A stretch of DNA of 64,000 nucleotides from Pomacea canaliculata (lineage: Eukaryota > Mollusca > Gastropoda > Architaenioglossa > Ampullariidae): NCBI RefSeq assembly GCF_003073045.1, contig NC_037594.1, forward strand, positions 32,746,338 through 32,810,337, given 5' to 3'. How positions within the stretch are numbered: position 1 is the stretch's first letter; each line of letters begins with the position of its first letter. Of the stretch, positions 38,086-50,309 are shown in pieces. A program made the translations under genes and the position numbers. The notes beneath the pieces are model-generated. The model did no database searches and was not told the origin of the DNA. It saw nothing but the letters and a program-made list of their open reading frames with translations.

Positions 38086-38261
38086 TAGCGGTCCGGTGGC
38101 GCAACGGTTAGCGCCCGTCACCAATACAGTGAAGGTTGGCTGCCCTGAGTTCATTTCTCGTCTCGGGCACGCTGTTCTTTCTCTGCACGTGGCATCTGTT
38201 TACAGGGCTGGCTGCTTGCCGTAATATAGCCTCAGCTGCTGGCACGGCGTAAAAAAACAAT
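38086..38261 (+). mobile_element. tRNA-derived SINE, plus-strand copy
   Basis: The tRNA-like head AGCGGTCCGGTGGCGCAACG with A-box TGGCGCAACGGTTAGCG, then a B-box-like GAGTTCATTTCTCG, then the body GGCATCTGTTTACAGGGCTGG, ending in TAAAAAAACAA. Unit 1 of the surrounding duplication lacks it, so it inserted after the duplication or was never copied. Flanking CCTCCGCCCCCCT-like repeats may be the target duplication, but the surrounding C-rich sequence is repetitive and makes this uncertain. It is shorter than the copy at 54386-54707. Confidence 0.85.
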
Positions 38262-38907
38262 TTCCTCCCCCTCCCCTCCGCCCCCCTCCGCCCTCTACTT
38301 GCCCCCATGTTACTGCAAATGCACCCTCGAATGATGGGGTTTTTCTATCATACATTTACTGAGAAACTAGCATGGTACTCTACCTATAAGCAAAAGAAAA
38401 CTGTCCTCCAAATGTCATTCTACGAAAATGATCTTTTCCCCTAAAATTATCAAAAAAAACAAAACAACAACAACAACAAAAGCAGGCCATTGCCCCCTCC
38501 GTGACTGCGCCCTAGGGCCTAGGTGACTGCCTAGTTCGTCTCATAGTAGAACCGGCCGTGGTTACCACGGTGTATCACTTGCAGTGTCGTCTCATAGCTT
38601 TTCACTGTACAATGCTCCCTAAGGAAAGAGGGAATGCAACAGTCATCACAATCACAACACAATGATTGCACATCGCGTGCAAAATAGCTGTAATCACATG
38701 CACAATGACTGCAGCTTGATAAGCTCTGAAAATCAAAAATCACTTCTGGTCCGCTTGTAAGACATTAATAGAGAAATGAATTTCTGGGAACGTGTTGTGT
38801 TTTCGGAAAATGACTTCTTTGTAACAGTTCTCGATCGACATACCACAATATTTTTTGTCAGTGCCCCTAATAGCAGTCAAAATCAGTGGATTGAGCAGCT
38901 TGAAATG

Positions 38908-39000
38908 GAATCAGGGCCGTGCTTAGGGGCAGGCGGACGAGGCATCTGCCTAGGGCTCCGCGCTTCAAGGGGCCCCGCGCTTCAAGGGGCCCCGCGCTTT
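38908..39000 (+). mobile_element. One-ended transposon-like insertion
   Basis: CAGGGCCGTGCTTAGGGGCA followed by 'ggcatctgcctagggctccgcg' and a duplicated CTTCAAGGGGCCCCGCG unit interrupts the alignment between duplication units. CAGGGCCGTGCTTAGGG resembles one end of hAT-like elements, but no matching second end was found. Confidence 0.45.
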
Positions 39001-39592
39001 TGATTGATATAGTAACTAGGCATATGGAAGTGTAGTCAGCCGTTTTTTCGTGCTATTTTCCTATAGAAGGGGTGGGAATAGCTCGATCTTTTCACGTAAT
39101 TCTTCCTCAATTACTGACCATTCACGTGTACACAGCCCTAAGATTTTCATTTCATTCAGAAAATCCTTATAGATGTGTACACTTTTCCTAACGTTTGGTG
39201 TCTATATTAAGTTACTGAATGAAATATAGATATTGCCAGTCGAATCATAACATTTAAGCATACTCGTAGCATACTAGGAAAGTAATAAACGAGTACAATT
39301 AATGATTAATACAAGGGACCCTGAAAAGTTGTCTGCCCCGGGGCCAGTGCCGGCATTCGGCGGCCATGCCAATGACCTTCGATAATCAAGCCACAAAGAA
39401 AGGATACCGACCTTATAAACTGACTATTCAACACTCAGAAAGGACTGTCTCTATGTGCGGACAGAGTAAACTGAAAGGACCGTTCGAAAGGAATGCAGTC
39501 CATTGTTGTGTACACTCACATGATAGAAACAGGAAAATCTCCACAACAATCGATTTGCAAGCATACCGGACGGTCCGGACATGTCTTACATC

Positions 39593-39995
39593 CTTCTTAC
39601 ATCCAACAAACAATACACACGGATTTGTGAGATAAAATCGACGATATTTATCTTCTAATAAAGAAAACTGAATGAACTAATGAAAGCTCGTGTTTTGGGT
39701 TGGCGCCTGTGACCACAAAAAAGTGCTTAGTTGCCGGAAACGTTTTCCCTTTGTTACTTGAGGGTTCGTCGAAAGGTGACCCACATTATTATGTGAGGGT
39801 TCGTCAAATTAAGGCAACACCCTTTGCTGGTAACAGTTCGTCTCTCGACAATAGAAGTTTCTCCACAAAAATGACCACAGAAAGCAGTGCCATCTGTCGA
39901 TACTGGATCTACTCGGTGATTCTTGAGAGGAAACTATATGCAAGAGCTTGTCGGGACCTACAGTAATTAAGCATTGATGGATGGCGAAGTCAACT
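39593..39995 (-). repeat. Dispersed repeat, copy 2 (inverted relative to 5845-6285)
   Basis: Reverse complement of the repeat at 5845-6285, sharing AATCACCGAGT, GGAGAAACTTCTATTG, GACGAACCCTCACATAATAA, CAGGCGCCAACCC and CATTAGTTCATTCAGTTT. It abuts duplication unit 2. Differences from copy 1 are spread along its length, so both copies are old. Confidence 0.7.
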
Positions 39996-40185
39996 TCGAG
40001 TATTTTAGAGGCAGTATAGTGGGATGTTTCGATTTCCCAATATATTTTACCCACAACCCATTTGATCCCCTTTCCTTTTTGAATTAGCATAAATTTATTT
40101 TAGATCTGTTCTTCTGCCAAAGCTATTTCCTAATTTGGCACGAGCGTAGCACCGTAAGTCGGGCGACAAACCCCGCCCCCCGAGC

Positions 40186-40271
40186 TATAAATACTCACAG
40201 CTCCCATATATATATAGACCGGTCGTCTGCAGCACACAGATCGGCGCGCTCACTGGCCTCGGTACGTGGCG
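40186..40271 (+). promoter_or_regulatory. Putative TATA promoter and non-coding first exon
   Basis: A GC-box-like run (CCCCGCCCCCCG, 40171-40182) precedes a canonical TATAAATA at 40186-40193. About 80 bases on, a consensus donor GGCG|GTAAGT ends a GC-rich leader at 40271. A start site near 40215-40220 would give a first exon of about 50 bases without an ATG. Which gene it serves is not clear: the next plus-strand coding exon is the aminopeptidase start at 41633, but that exon shows no acceptor immediately before its ATG. Confidence 0.45.
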
Positions 40272-40279
40272 GTAAGTTT

Positions 40280-41632
40280 GATAATGAACGATTTGTGTAC
40301 ACTGATGTGCACATTTTCCTGAAATTAGTATACAAACTAATTACATGTTGTTATTTAATGTAAAGGAAAAGAATCTGAAAATGCATCTTATCTAGAAAAT
40401 GTCAGCAGAACAAATATATAAATATAGCATCAAAAGCTGCTTCATTATAGATATATATATATAGTGGTCATGTTCTTTATTAATTAATTATTTCAAGAAT
40501 TTATAATCGAGTTTACTGCATCTGTTTATCACCATGTAGAGTTGTAGACTATACTGGTCACGCGTACAATATTAGCAGATATATATAAGGTGCTGATATC
40601 CTTCCGGTAATAAATCCTAAGACAACAGGAAAAATAAATCAGAAATATTTATGGATATTATTGGGAGAAAGTATAATAATTAATGGTATATATAGCAATT
40701 ATAATAGCACACACAAATATGAAATTGCCTGATCACCCTTCTCGTTTTTTTTTTAAACATATATACTACAATAGATTTTATTTAACTATACAGATACTGC
40801 AATAATTATATGTACACTGCAACTGTATATAATTTGCAAAGGTACTTTCAAAGACGTACTATATATATATAACACCAAATTACCTTATCATGCAAAAATA
40901 TAAAGTTAAAGAACGGCATGACTCAAGCTCTGATTAGTAATTTAGGAATAAAATTCACATGCCTTTAGCTGAGACAATGATTCAGAGTCCTGCTCACAGA
41001 AGCTTGCGCACGCAGTATAAATTTCCGTCATTTCGAGTTTGCTTGGTGATAGCAATCTTAATCTACGGTCTTCAGCTAACGTAGGTTTCCCCGTTGCTAA
41101 CTTTGAACTGACCTTTTAGGGCATATATTTTGTGCACTCTGATTGGCTGAAATTCCTCCTGCCCTATTCATGGTGGGGGAAAAATTCCGCGACCCGGAGG
41201 CAGCGGATCACATTTGCCAGATGATGGGCTGGATTAGAATCTTTTTGATTGACTTGCGCTGCCGTTTGTTAGGTGCAATTAAATCTCTGTTCGGCTTCTG
41301 GGAGCAGTTTAAAGATACGCTCTAGAGTAAAATAGATATACTTGCTTCGTTATACAGAAATTAAACGATCGAGTGCTGCAGACTGCATATGTGTGTGTTT
41401 GCCTATGTGTATGCGCTTGAAACACATATATTATAGTTAAAATAGGTACATACAAGCTGTCATGTAATGTATAAACTATAATATCCATGTTTATAATTAA
41501 AGAATAAACGGAGAAGACGATATCACGTGCATTGGTCACGCTATCTGAGTGTGACGGTCAGCAGGTTGACGCGTTGGACCTTTGACCTTTGACCCGAATC
41601 TCATATGACCAGAACCCGCTTCCTTTGAAAAA
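40280..41632. other. AT-rich spacer before the aminopeptidase gene
   Basis: Contains several (TA)n runs (40449, 40863). The last few hundred bases should include the aminopeptidase promoter; ATTGG (an inverted CCAAT box) is at 41140-41144. A short open frame is listed separately. Confidence 0.4.
41170..41325 (+). CDS. Possible small ORF, 51 aa
   Basis: ATG at 41170 in fair context (TTCATGGTG) opens 51 codons ending TAG: MVGEKFRDPEAADHICQMMG, then a hydrophobic, basic middle (WIRIFLIDLRCRLLGAIKSL) and FGFWEQFKDTL. Composition looks protein-like, and it lies about 300 bases before the aminopeptidase start on the same strand, so it could be an upstream ORF or an unrelated micropeptide. It may also be chance. 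No family recognised. Confidence 0.22.
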   Translation: MVGEKFRDPEAADHICQMMGWIRIFLIDLRCRLLGAIKSLFGFWEQFKDTL

Positions 41633-44600
41633 ATGGCAGCGGCAAGTGGGTAAGTGTGGTGGCTCTTGGTTAAAACTATTTATTACTCGGTACTTTTTCT
41701 CTTTCATCAGGTTTTTATTTTATCAAATCGTGAACACATATATTTCACGATAAATGTGCACGCGTGGTCAACTCGTCATAATGTGCACGCGCAGGGACAC
41801 GAACACACCCCCTCATGCACACTGTCGACATCACTACATCGCTGTTAAAACATTTATTAATTGTTGGTAACCACGATGACGACAATAGTGGCATAACATA
41901 TGTTATACAGTATTTGACAAATCAGGCCCATGAATATTGAGGGTCGTTGGGATTTTTCTTATGAAGCACAATCAGTAGTTAAAAAGAGCGTGTGCAGCAT
42001 GTGGAAAGCAAAATCGCAATCTAGCTGTTCACCTTAACTGCAATCTAAAGGACATTTGCGACAATGAAGGATCAAGTGCGTCCTAGATAGTTACATCGCA
42101 CCATTCTTTTACAGAGATCCAGCTCAGTATTTTATAACTGGTGTATTTTCCCGAGTACACAATCACCATGCAGGCATATCTATATGTAGAGGGTGCTTCA
42201 GCATGTTTTTTTGACCTTGTTATACAATCTTGATTACAGCTGAAGTCAGAAAAGAATCATTTCAATTGTGTTATAAATACTGTATGCCTCTGTCACTGAA
42301 CAGAAATGTATGAGTACTACACTTGACTAAATGTGTTTGGGGAAAAAGGACAACATATTTTATGCACTGTTTGCAAAATGTACAGCTCACATGCATCATC
42401 ATAAGTGTCATACATGCAGTGAGTTTCACTACTGACAAATACAGAATATATAGTTCTTGTAGTACAGAAAGAACTGTAACTTATTTTATTTAGCTGATTT
42501 CCAAATAAGATTATGCAGATTACCTTGACACATATGTAGATATGACTGTGTGTGTAAGAGAGCTGTTTAGTGTCTTATAATAGGCTTCCCCAAACTTTTT
42601 ACTGTATTATTGATTGCAATTTTAGAAAGTAACATCTTTCAGCTCATCTTACTTCTAATTAGAGTTATTGCATGAACTAAATGAAGAAAATCTCTCAAGC
42701 AGTCAACATTATATAAAAACTAGACATTTTTGGTAGAGAAAGAATTAAACCACTCCATTCAATGCTGAGTGCAAGTTTAGATCATATAGCATAAAATTCT
42801 GCAAAGGTCCACCAGCAACGCTGGTTGTGCGTCAAAGTAAATGATTTAAGATGCAAAAGTAAGCTATTAATAGATTCCAGTGTTCATGTACATGTTCACC
42901 TTCATATTATTATTACACATCTAAACACATACCATTAACAGGTTTGTGACAGGAAGTCTGTTATGTATCTTCTTATTTTTCAGAATGCCACAGCTAGTGC
43001 CATGTTTGGACGTGAGAGAAAAAGAATATGATGGGGTGGTAGTTGTCACTGACAGTCCCAGCAAATTAACAGGCAGTTTGAAGAGTCTGGGAGAGGCCAT
43101 TGACAACTATGGCAAAGTCAGTTTATAAGCTCTGATATTATTTCTGGCCACTAATAACAGTTAAAAAACCACATTTACTCAGTGTTAAGGAAGAAACTCT
43201 AAACTGCATAGAGTTAAATATACTATACTTATGACAAAATGGTGGTTGAATTTCCTTTTATCTTGTGGTAGCATGTCGTGGCATAGTGTTACAATGGCCT
43301 TTCAGAGTTCAGGAAAGACAATTGTAAGAATATTAAGCTAATTCTCCAATCTGACTTGCTTGTTTGTTGTAATTTTATACATTATATACAAGATGATTAG
43401 GATAAAACAAAGGATAGTCTCTTGTCTAAATTAGGAACAGTCAGTGACTGATACTTTCCTGCTCAGCTTCAGTATTTTTAAAATTTCCTTTCCTTGGTTT
43501 CCTCAATAAGTCTGACTCACCGTTTTGGGCTTTTGCTTGTTTTGAACAAGAACATGATGCAGAAAATTTTCTTTAAATTAGATAATAAATGGTACAGTAT
43601 TATCTGTGAGAGAAACACAATTCACACTGCATTATGAGTGCAATAAAAAAGAAATTCAATGGGGAGAAAACTGAAATCAACCAGACAGCCTCTGCACATA
43701 CACTTAAACATCTGCCTCTATCTACATCACTCACTTTCTGCAGATCAACCATCTCTCTCACCCAGTCTGTCAGAAATCTTGGAGTTCTTTTTCAACACAT
43801 CATTGTCCTTCGAGAACCATGCCAACTCAGTTTGCAAATCCATCTTCCTTGAACCGCACAGGATCAGCTGTTTCAGCCGTCTCCTCTTTGTTGCCCCCAC
43901 CAAGCAACTTATGTCAGCATTTGTGTTGTTCAGACTTAGCGACAGCGACTGTAACTCTGTTCATAGATCTTGCTTGTCGCCTTTTGACAAACTCCAGAGA
44001 GCTCAGAATAGTGCTGCCCTTATTGTACTCTGTAAGCGGAAGGCTGACCATGCCACACCACATATGCATGATCTTTATTGGCTGCCAGTTTGAGCTCATG
44101 TCGAATTTTAGATTGCTATGCTTTGCTTTAGTGTTGCTGATGGCCTTGCCCCAATCTATTTGTCTGAGTTTGTGTTGTCATATCAGCCTCACAAACCAGT
44201 TTGCTCGGTTCACCCTGGTTTTCTCTCTATTCCACATATCAGAATCGTTTCATCTCCTTCTCTGGCTCCAGCATTTGAGATGAACTGCCACCATCTCTGC
44301 ACAGCACAGTTGGTACATGCCTTCCGATAGACTTAAAACATATGTCTTTCGGAAACTTGTCCTTTCTCCCCCACACCCCTGAGTTCCTTAATGTTCTTGT
44401 ATTGCTAACCGGGGCATGTTTGAATATGTATGTTGTGCTTGTTTATACTCGATTGTGATGTCTACATCACATGGGCCTCTTTTTCCACTGCCCCTGGTCT
44501 CTTGTGAAATGCACTGAGCTCACCTTGGTGTGAGGAAATGCACTGTCATATTCTTATTTCATTACGCCCCCCAGTGGAGCATAGGGCTGCAATTACACCA

Positions 44601-47600
44601 CGGGGAAATGCTCTATACATATATATATATTTTTTTAAAGGGCAACAGAAAGCAATAAATGTTTTATACTTATATGCAATTTTTTTCCTGCAGAAAGATC
44701 AAGACTATACAAAGAGTGTGAATCTCATTCAGACTGACGCTGTGCCCTCTCAAAGACTGGTTAGTAACCTTCCAAAAGAATGTCAAATTGTTCACTAAGT
44801 TCAATTCTAAGCACGATGATGTCTTACTCAGGAGATAAAGCATAATGTATTGAAAGTAATGATTAGGACACAAGCTTCATTTTCTTTGTTGCTTGGTACA
44901 AGAGCTAAATAGAGAGAAATTTTAAATACAATCCGTGCCCTTCAAAATGATTTGAAACTTATTTTTCTAGATTTTTTCTCCTACTGGTCCCCTGAACCGT
45001 GACTACGATGATGTCAGACGGTTTACCGATGCTTCTGTGAAAGGCATCAAAAGGTATGCATTCTTGAACAGGATAGTTATAGATCCCTTATCAGCTTTAT
45101 TCAGTGTCTATATGGGTCAGGAAAAACTGGAAAAGACAGTATATTTTGAAAAAAGGTTTCCAGCACCTGGAAAAATAAGCATTTGAAGAAATTCATTTAA
45201 AGTCAGGGGAAAATAAAAAAAAAAATATTTGCTTAAAATTGATTGTGCTAAATTTCTGAAGCTTTATTTTTGATATTGAATGTGCTTGTTCATTTTTCTA
45301 TACAAGTTAGAAATTGACCATTGCAGAATAACTTTACTTACTGATTTGACTCTTGCCATTTGCACTGGCATTGTCATCCTTTTACAATGTCGACAAAGCA
45401 GACTTACTTTAATAAGCTGTGGCTGACAGAGGAAAAATATAAAAGTATCAGGTGGCAGAAACAGAATATCATTTGCAAGATTGTCACATTGTTGCAAACA
45501 TGAATATTTATGTTTAGCATAAAAGTGTTATTAATTAAAAAGTCAAGTTTGGGGTTCATACTTCATTTCTGTTGCCTGTTTGTATTACCACAGAGTGGCT
45601 ACAGATGACTGAATATTCTAACTTTGATCTTTGGTCTTGCCTTGTTCAGGGCACTTAGTGCTGGCTGTAAAAAGCCTTTGCTTGTGTGTCCTGCGGAAGC
45701 CCTCTTCTCCAAAGCCAGAGTGGTCTCCATCCTTGGGGCTCTGAGTGCTCTTTATGTGGTCAGTTGCTTATTTGTCTGTGATATGCATTGTGTAACTTGT
45801 TCAAGAGCTTGTTGAGTTAGCTTCCCAGGATTAAATGAAATTACATTTAAAAAAATATTTTTTTAAATATAACAGATAGCTGGACATAAACTTAAAAAAA
45901 TGTAATTAATAATTAGAAGTCAATTGTTTACCTCAGTCCATCCTGCATTCCAGCTGTGCCGCCACAGAGTTTAGTCCATATTTTCTCAGATGAATTAAAA
46001 TTACAATCAGCTGATTTATTTTACTTGAAATGTATGCTCTACAGACATTTTATCCTTACGCTCATAAACGTCCCAAGTAGATGCCTCATTAACATATCAT
46101 CATATCTCTTTCCTCCTGTGTAGCCACTAGAGATCCGGGAAGATTGTGAGGATAGAAAGCAAAAGGCAGAGGCTTTGGGAATCTTTGTCGATGGAGATTG
46201 GTCGAGTTGGAAGCAGGATATTGCCCGTGCCGAGGCTCTGGAGAAAGGAAGGTATATGCTGACCTTACAGAGAAAATGATTGTATCTAAATGTCAGGATA
46301 AATCCATCAGCAGTAACTTGAACCAAATACTTCCAAATTTAAGATATGTTTGTGATCACTGAAAAACTGTATGCTGATGCTTAGATGGGTCAATTGTAAC
46401 GGCTTCATTCAGGATTAACTTTGAAACTAGGAGTGTACATAACCTCCAGTAGCCTGGATGAATAGGTTGTACAACAGCAGCTTCCCCACACACAAACACA
46501 CACACACAAAAAGCAAACAACTGACAATAAAACTGATTACTGACTATACAAAGTTCATCAAAGAGATGAACTGCTGATTTATAGATATAGTTAGATGCTG
46601 AAAAGTACTTGGTTAGAGCAGCACTCAAAATTTTGTTTGTAGAATTGTGACCCGTGATATTGGTGGATCAGACCCAGAGCGTATGGCAGCACCCAGGATT
46701 GCTGAGTATGTTCAGAGCATTTTCAAGGACACCTGTATTAAGGTAAGCTGTTTAGAGGGATTACAAAATCTCACAATTTGTATATTTTAAATTAAATATC
46801 TGTTTCCTGAGTTTTGTTATAACTAATTTCTCAATCAGCATAATATTGCATTGGGGGCTTGTATTTCAGGTAACAGTCACTGATGACATCCCAACTCTAA
46901 AAAAAGAGTTTCCACTGTTAGCGGCAGTGAACAGAGCGGCAAATAGTGAGTGTCATTCTGCCTTTCAGTATACATGTTTTTAGCTACTAGTATTGTAACA
47001 TTGCGTTGCAACAATGTGGAGAAAGTATTGTTCGAAAAATAAATCTGTAGTAGTCTGTATATGCAAGTAATCAGGTATTTAAAGAGATCTTGAATTTATT
47101 AATTGCAAGTGCACCTTCATTGTGGTTGGAAACTAACATGATCTTTCTGCAATGATCACCTCATTAATTCATGCTGTTTGTAATTTCTTTCGACAGTGGT
47201 TGACAGGCACAAGGCTCGTGTGATTCAGCTGGAGTACAAAGCGGATGGTGACATTAGCAAGACACTATTTTTGGTTGGAAAGGTAAGTTAGAAACATCAT
47301 AAAGATTTTCTGATTATAGATGTTTGAATACCAATATGGGCGTTTGTTCATCTAATGTTGTCAATGAACTGAATGTAACAGAAGCAGTCTGAACCATGCA
47401 GCAATATGCAGAGTTATAGTTAAAATAAAAATATAGGAATGTTGTCAATGCTGATGAATATCAAGATGATGGTGCCATTATTTAATGGACATAAATCTTT
47501 TGTGTATTGAAACATGTGCACACATGTATGCATGTAAATATTCATGTGCTTGTGTGTGTGTTTTTGTGCGTGTGCATGACATATCAGGGCATCACCTATG

Positions 47601-49832
47601 ATACTGGCGGAGCAGACATCAAGGCTGGAGGAATCATGGCTGGCATGCACCGTGACAAATGTGGTGCAGCAGCTGTTGCTGGCTTCTTTAAGGTCAGATG
47701 ACCAATGTTTTGGTCTGGTGTATTTCTCTGTCAGACATACTTTAAGTAGAGTGTGTATCCTAACAACATGCACAACATATTTATGTATTTATAAATGCAG
47801 TTTGAATATTGAGCATGCATCTTATGTTAAAGTTTTTTTCACCACATATTTTCTTTAGAGCATGTTTAAATTTGAACTTTTCTCTCATCAGATTTTGGCT
47901 GAACTGAAGCCTCCAGGACTAAGAGTTGTTGGTGGCATGGCATGTGTCCGGAACAGTGTTGGCGAGGGTACTATTGTAGATATGACCTTATGGATTGCAT
48001 GTCCACTTTTATATTAGACGTAGATACACAAACATACTTGCATCTAGAAGTATTCCAAACTGTCTATAGATTTCACAGGAGTTTGTTGCATTAACCCTTA
48101 AGAAATCTTAACAACTTTAGAGAAAGATATACAAATAATAAGCCTATATGAAAAAGAATTGATTAATAATAAAAACTAATGATAAAAATATTCATATATA
48201 AATTCAGTATTTTGGTATTTGGCTGATTATTATATAAGTTAAATAGTTCAGCTGTGTTTAGCAATGATTACTAAATGGCAATAAAGTAGAAATCAATGTT
48301 TGGCAGAGTCCTATGTGGCTGATGAGATCATCACCTCCAGAGCTGGGCGGCGAGTGCGTGTTGGAAACACTGATGCTGAGGGACGAATGGTTATGGCAGA
48401 TGTTCTGTGCAAATTTAAGGAAATGGTGGGTAATGGAGACAAGTAGACCAATGCATGAACTTGCAGAATGAGGAGCTGGATGAGAGACGGGCTCATGTTT
48501 CATGCAATATGCATGTAAATGTCCATCATGTATGCATTATTACTGTTCAGCTAGACGTGTTGTTGTCTGTGCTGAACTTTAATGCTTCTGTTTTATATTA
48601 TGTGAACACAGGCGGCAGACGCGAAAAACCCAGAGCTGTTCACAATTGCAACTTTAACTGGCCATGCTATTCGTGCTGTTGGACCTAACTACACAGTAAG
48701 ACATGATCTCAGATGAAAACATTGGGCTAGGTTTAAAGACAGATTTATCAATGTTTCTTTCTTACTGCATCAACATGTGACATTAATTTAATCGGGAGTG
48801 GCATTGTTCTGCAATAAGCATTCAGAATAATGCATGTTAAAATTGCAGTATTAGAATACCACAGTAACTAGCATGTTTGTACTAACCCTAAAGTAACAGA
48901 AGTTTGAGTGGAATTGTTATGATTTGTACATTCTTGTGCCATCAGATCATCTTGAACAATGGTCCTGCCAAGAAGATTAGTGTTGCTTGCAAATTGCAAG
49001 AAGCTGGTGACCTCTTTGCAGACCCCTTTGAAATATCCACCATTCGAAAAGAGGTCAGTGTTTGATTTACATCCATTCAGAACATCTAATTCATTAATAT
49101 TAAGCTCTTGTCAATGGCTTTATGCCTGAAATTGAAATGCACAGAGGGATATGTTGCATGTCTCAGTTTGTTCTTTTTTTCAATTCAAAGAAAGCATGAA
49201 AATACTTGACATTGTATCAATGCAAGCATGACAAAGTTAAATTAACATAATAATAATAGCACCATAATGCATCTTGTCAACATGAGGCAAATGTGATTAT
49301 GATCTGATATTTGGCTTCTGACAGGACTATGACTTCCACAAAGGGCCATCAGAATATGAGGACATTTTGCAGTGTAACAATCTCCCATCCTCTCAGACAC
49401 CCCGTGGACACCAGTCTCCGGCTGCATTCCTTATCATGGCCTCTGGTTTGGACAAGGTTTGAGTTGCCCTCTCTTTTTATGAGTGAGAGTTACTACCCCT
49501 GTGCCATTCTCTGTTGCAAGCTCTCTCACTCTGCATCTTTATATTTCTCTGGTTTTTCTGTCTTTTTTTGGTTTCTTTGTGTGTGTGTGCATGCACTTTT
49601 GCTTGTTTGCTTTAGCACAGTGCATTGTTACATTTATACACTCATTTCTATACATCCACACATTAAATTTATCTATTTTTGTGCTTGGTTTCAGCATGGA
49701 ATAGATTCTGATCAACCTTACCCTTACTCCCATCTTGACATCGCAGGCTCCAGTGGTCCTTTCCCTGGAATCCCCACTGGATCACCCATTCTCGCTTTTG
49801 CAGCCCAGTATGTGCTGCCTCGCTTGCCATGA
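41633..49832 (+). CDS. M17-family aminopeptidase, W07G4.4 type (519 aa)
   Basis: Sixteen exons: 41633-41649, 42984-43116, 44694-44759, 44971-45053, 45650-45758, 46124-46251, 46643-46742, 46870-46945, 47197-47282, 47588-47692, 47892-47967, 48307-48425, 48612-48695, 48946-49053, 49325-49456 and 49695-49832. All AG/GT borders and phases close to 519 aa, matching the length of the metazoan 'putative aminopeptidase W07G4.4' group. This is a cytosolic two-metal peptidase fold that removes N-terminal residues. By alignment to bovine lens leucine aminopeptidase, the metal ligands are K266 and D271 (GKGITYDTGG), D289 (MHRDKCGAA), and D349 and E351 (GNTDAEGR). The catalytic K278 and R353 are also present, so the enzyme should be active. 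The N-terminal domain (1-180) is the family's own. Exon 1 is only 17 coding bases (MAAAS). The exon 5 donor could be GTGGTC or, better, GTCAGT; I use the latter. Intron 2 holds a LINE fragment. Confidence 0.96.
43630..44640 (+). mobile_element. LINE fragment in intron 2 of the aminopeptidase gene
   Basis: Plus-strand pieces read RNLGVLF then SFENHANSVCKSIFLEPHRI, LFVAPTKQLMSAFVLFRLSD, KLQRAQNSAALIVLCKRKAD, HATPHMHDLYWLPV, then (in other frames) LLCF, FRLSDSDCN and Y-SE-V-SYQP. This is the C-terminal third of the ORF2 protein of CR1/L2/jockey-type LINEs, where 'kLQr.QN.AAR.v' and 'LhWLPV' are hallmarks. It is broken by several frame changes and has the tail GAAATGCACTGAGCTCACCT near 44510. It is in the same orientation as the host gene and 5'-truncated, as LINE copies usually are. 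Confidence 0.85.
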
Positions 49833-50303
49833 AAAGCTGCAGACATGGATTAATGCGCAAAAGGAACACTTGATGCAGTTTATTGATCCATGAATATTTT
49901 CTATTATTTTGGTGTGTTAACTATTAGTTTATCAAGTCCTGATAAACCTAAGGAAGATTTTACTTTTTACGCAATCCAGGTTGCATATCTATATATGGCT
50001 AGATAATCTATAGAATGATACATATGGATTTCAAAGATATTTTCAAAGATAAAAATGTTTTTTTATATTTAGAAACCAGTTTCTAACAGTTATAACGCTC
50101 TTTGTTTTCATAAGTGTATAAGTTTTTAAATGTATCACCATTTACCCACAAGTAATGATTGCTGATATAAAGATACAAAGAGACTGAGGTTCTTTTAATA
50201 TCTGATAGTGGTTTGAACATTTAAGCTTCAAATAGTTTTTCTTATATATTTTCATGTTTGCAATATTTTTGTGTGTCTGAAAAATATGACATTCCTCATG
50301 AAA

Positions 50304-50309
50304 AATAAA
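50304..50309 (+). terminator. Polyadenylation signal of the aminopeptidase gene
   Basis: AATAAA in ATGAAAAATAAAG, about 470 bases after the stop codon, followed by a T-rich stretch (GTTTTTTTTATC). It is a plausible 3' end for the transcript; no stronger hexamer with a U-rich element was noticed before it. Confidence 0.6.

Larger units (their letters stand above)
37241..39590 (+). repeat. Tandem segmental duplication, unit 2
   Basis: Second copy of the unit at 33705-37205, shorter because it lacks about 1.1 kb around the hAT MITE and about 350 bases near 34230-34650. It carries its own insertions: the SINE at 38086-38261 and the one-ended element at 38908-39000. Its 3' edge runs into the dispersed repeat at 39593-39995. 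Confidence 0.75.

Noticed and set aside
49311-49832. 173-codon plus-strand frame
   Set aside because: It is a different reading frame running through exons 15 and 16 and the intron between them of the aminopeptidase gene.
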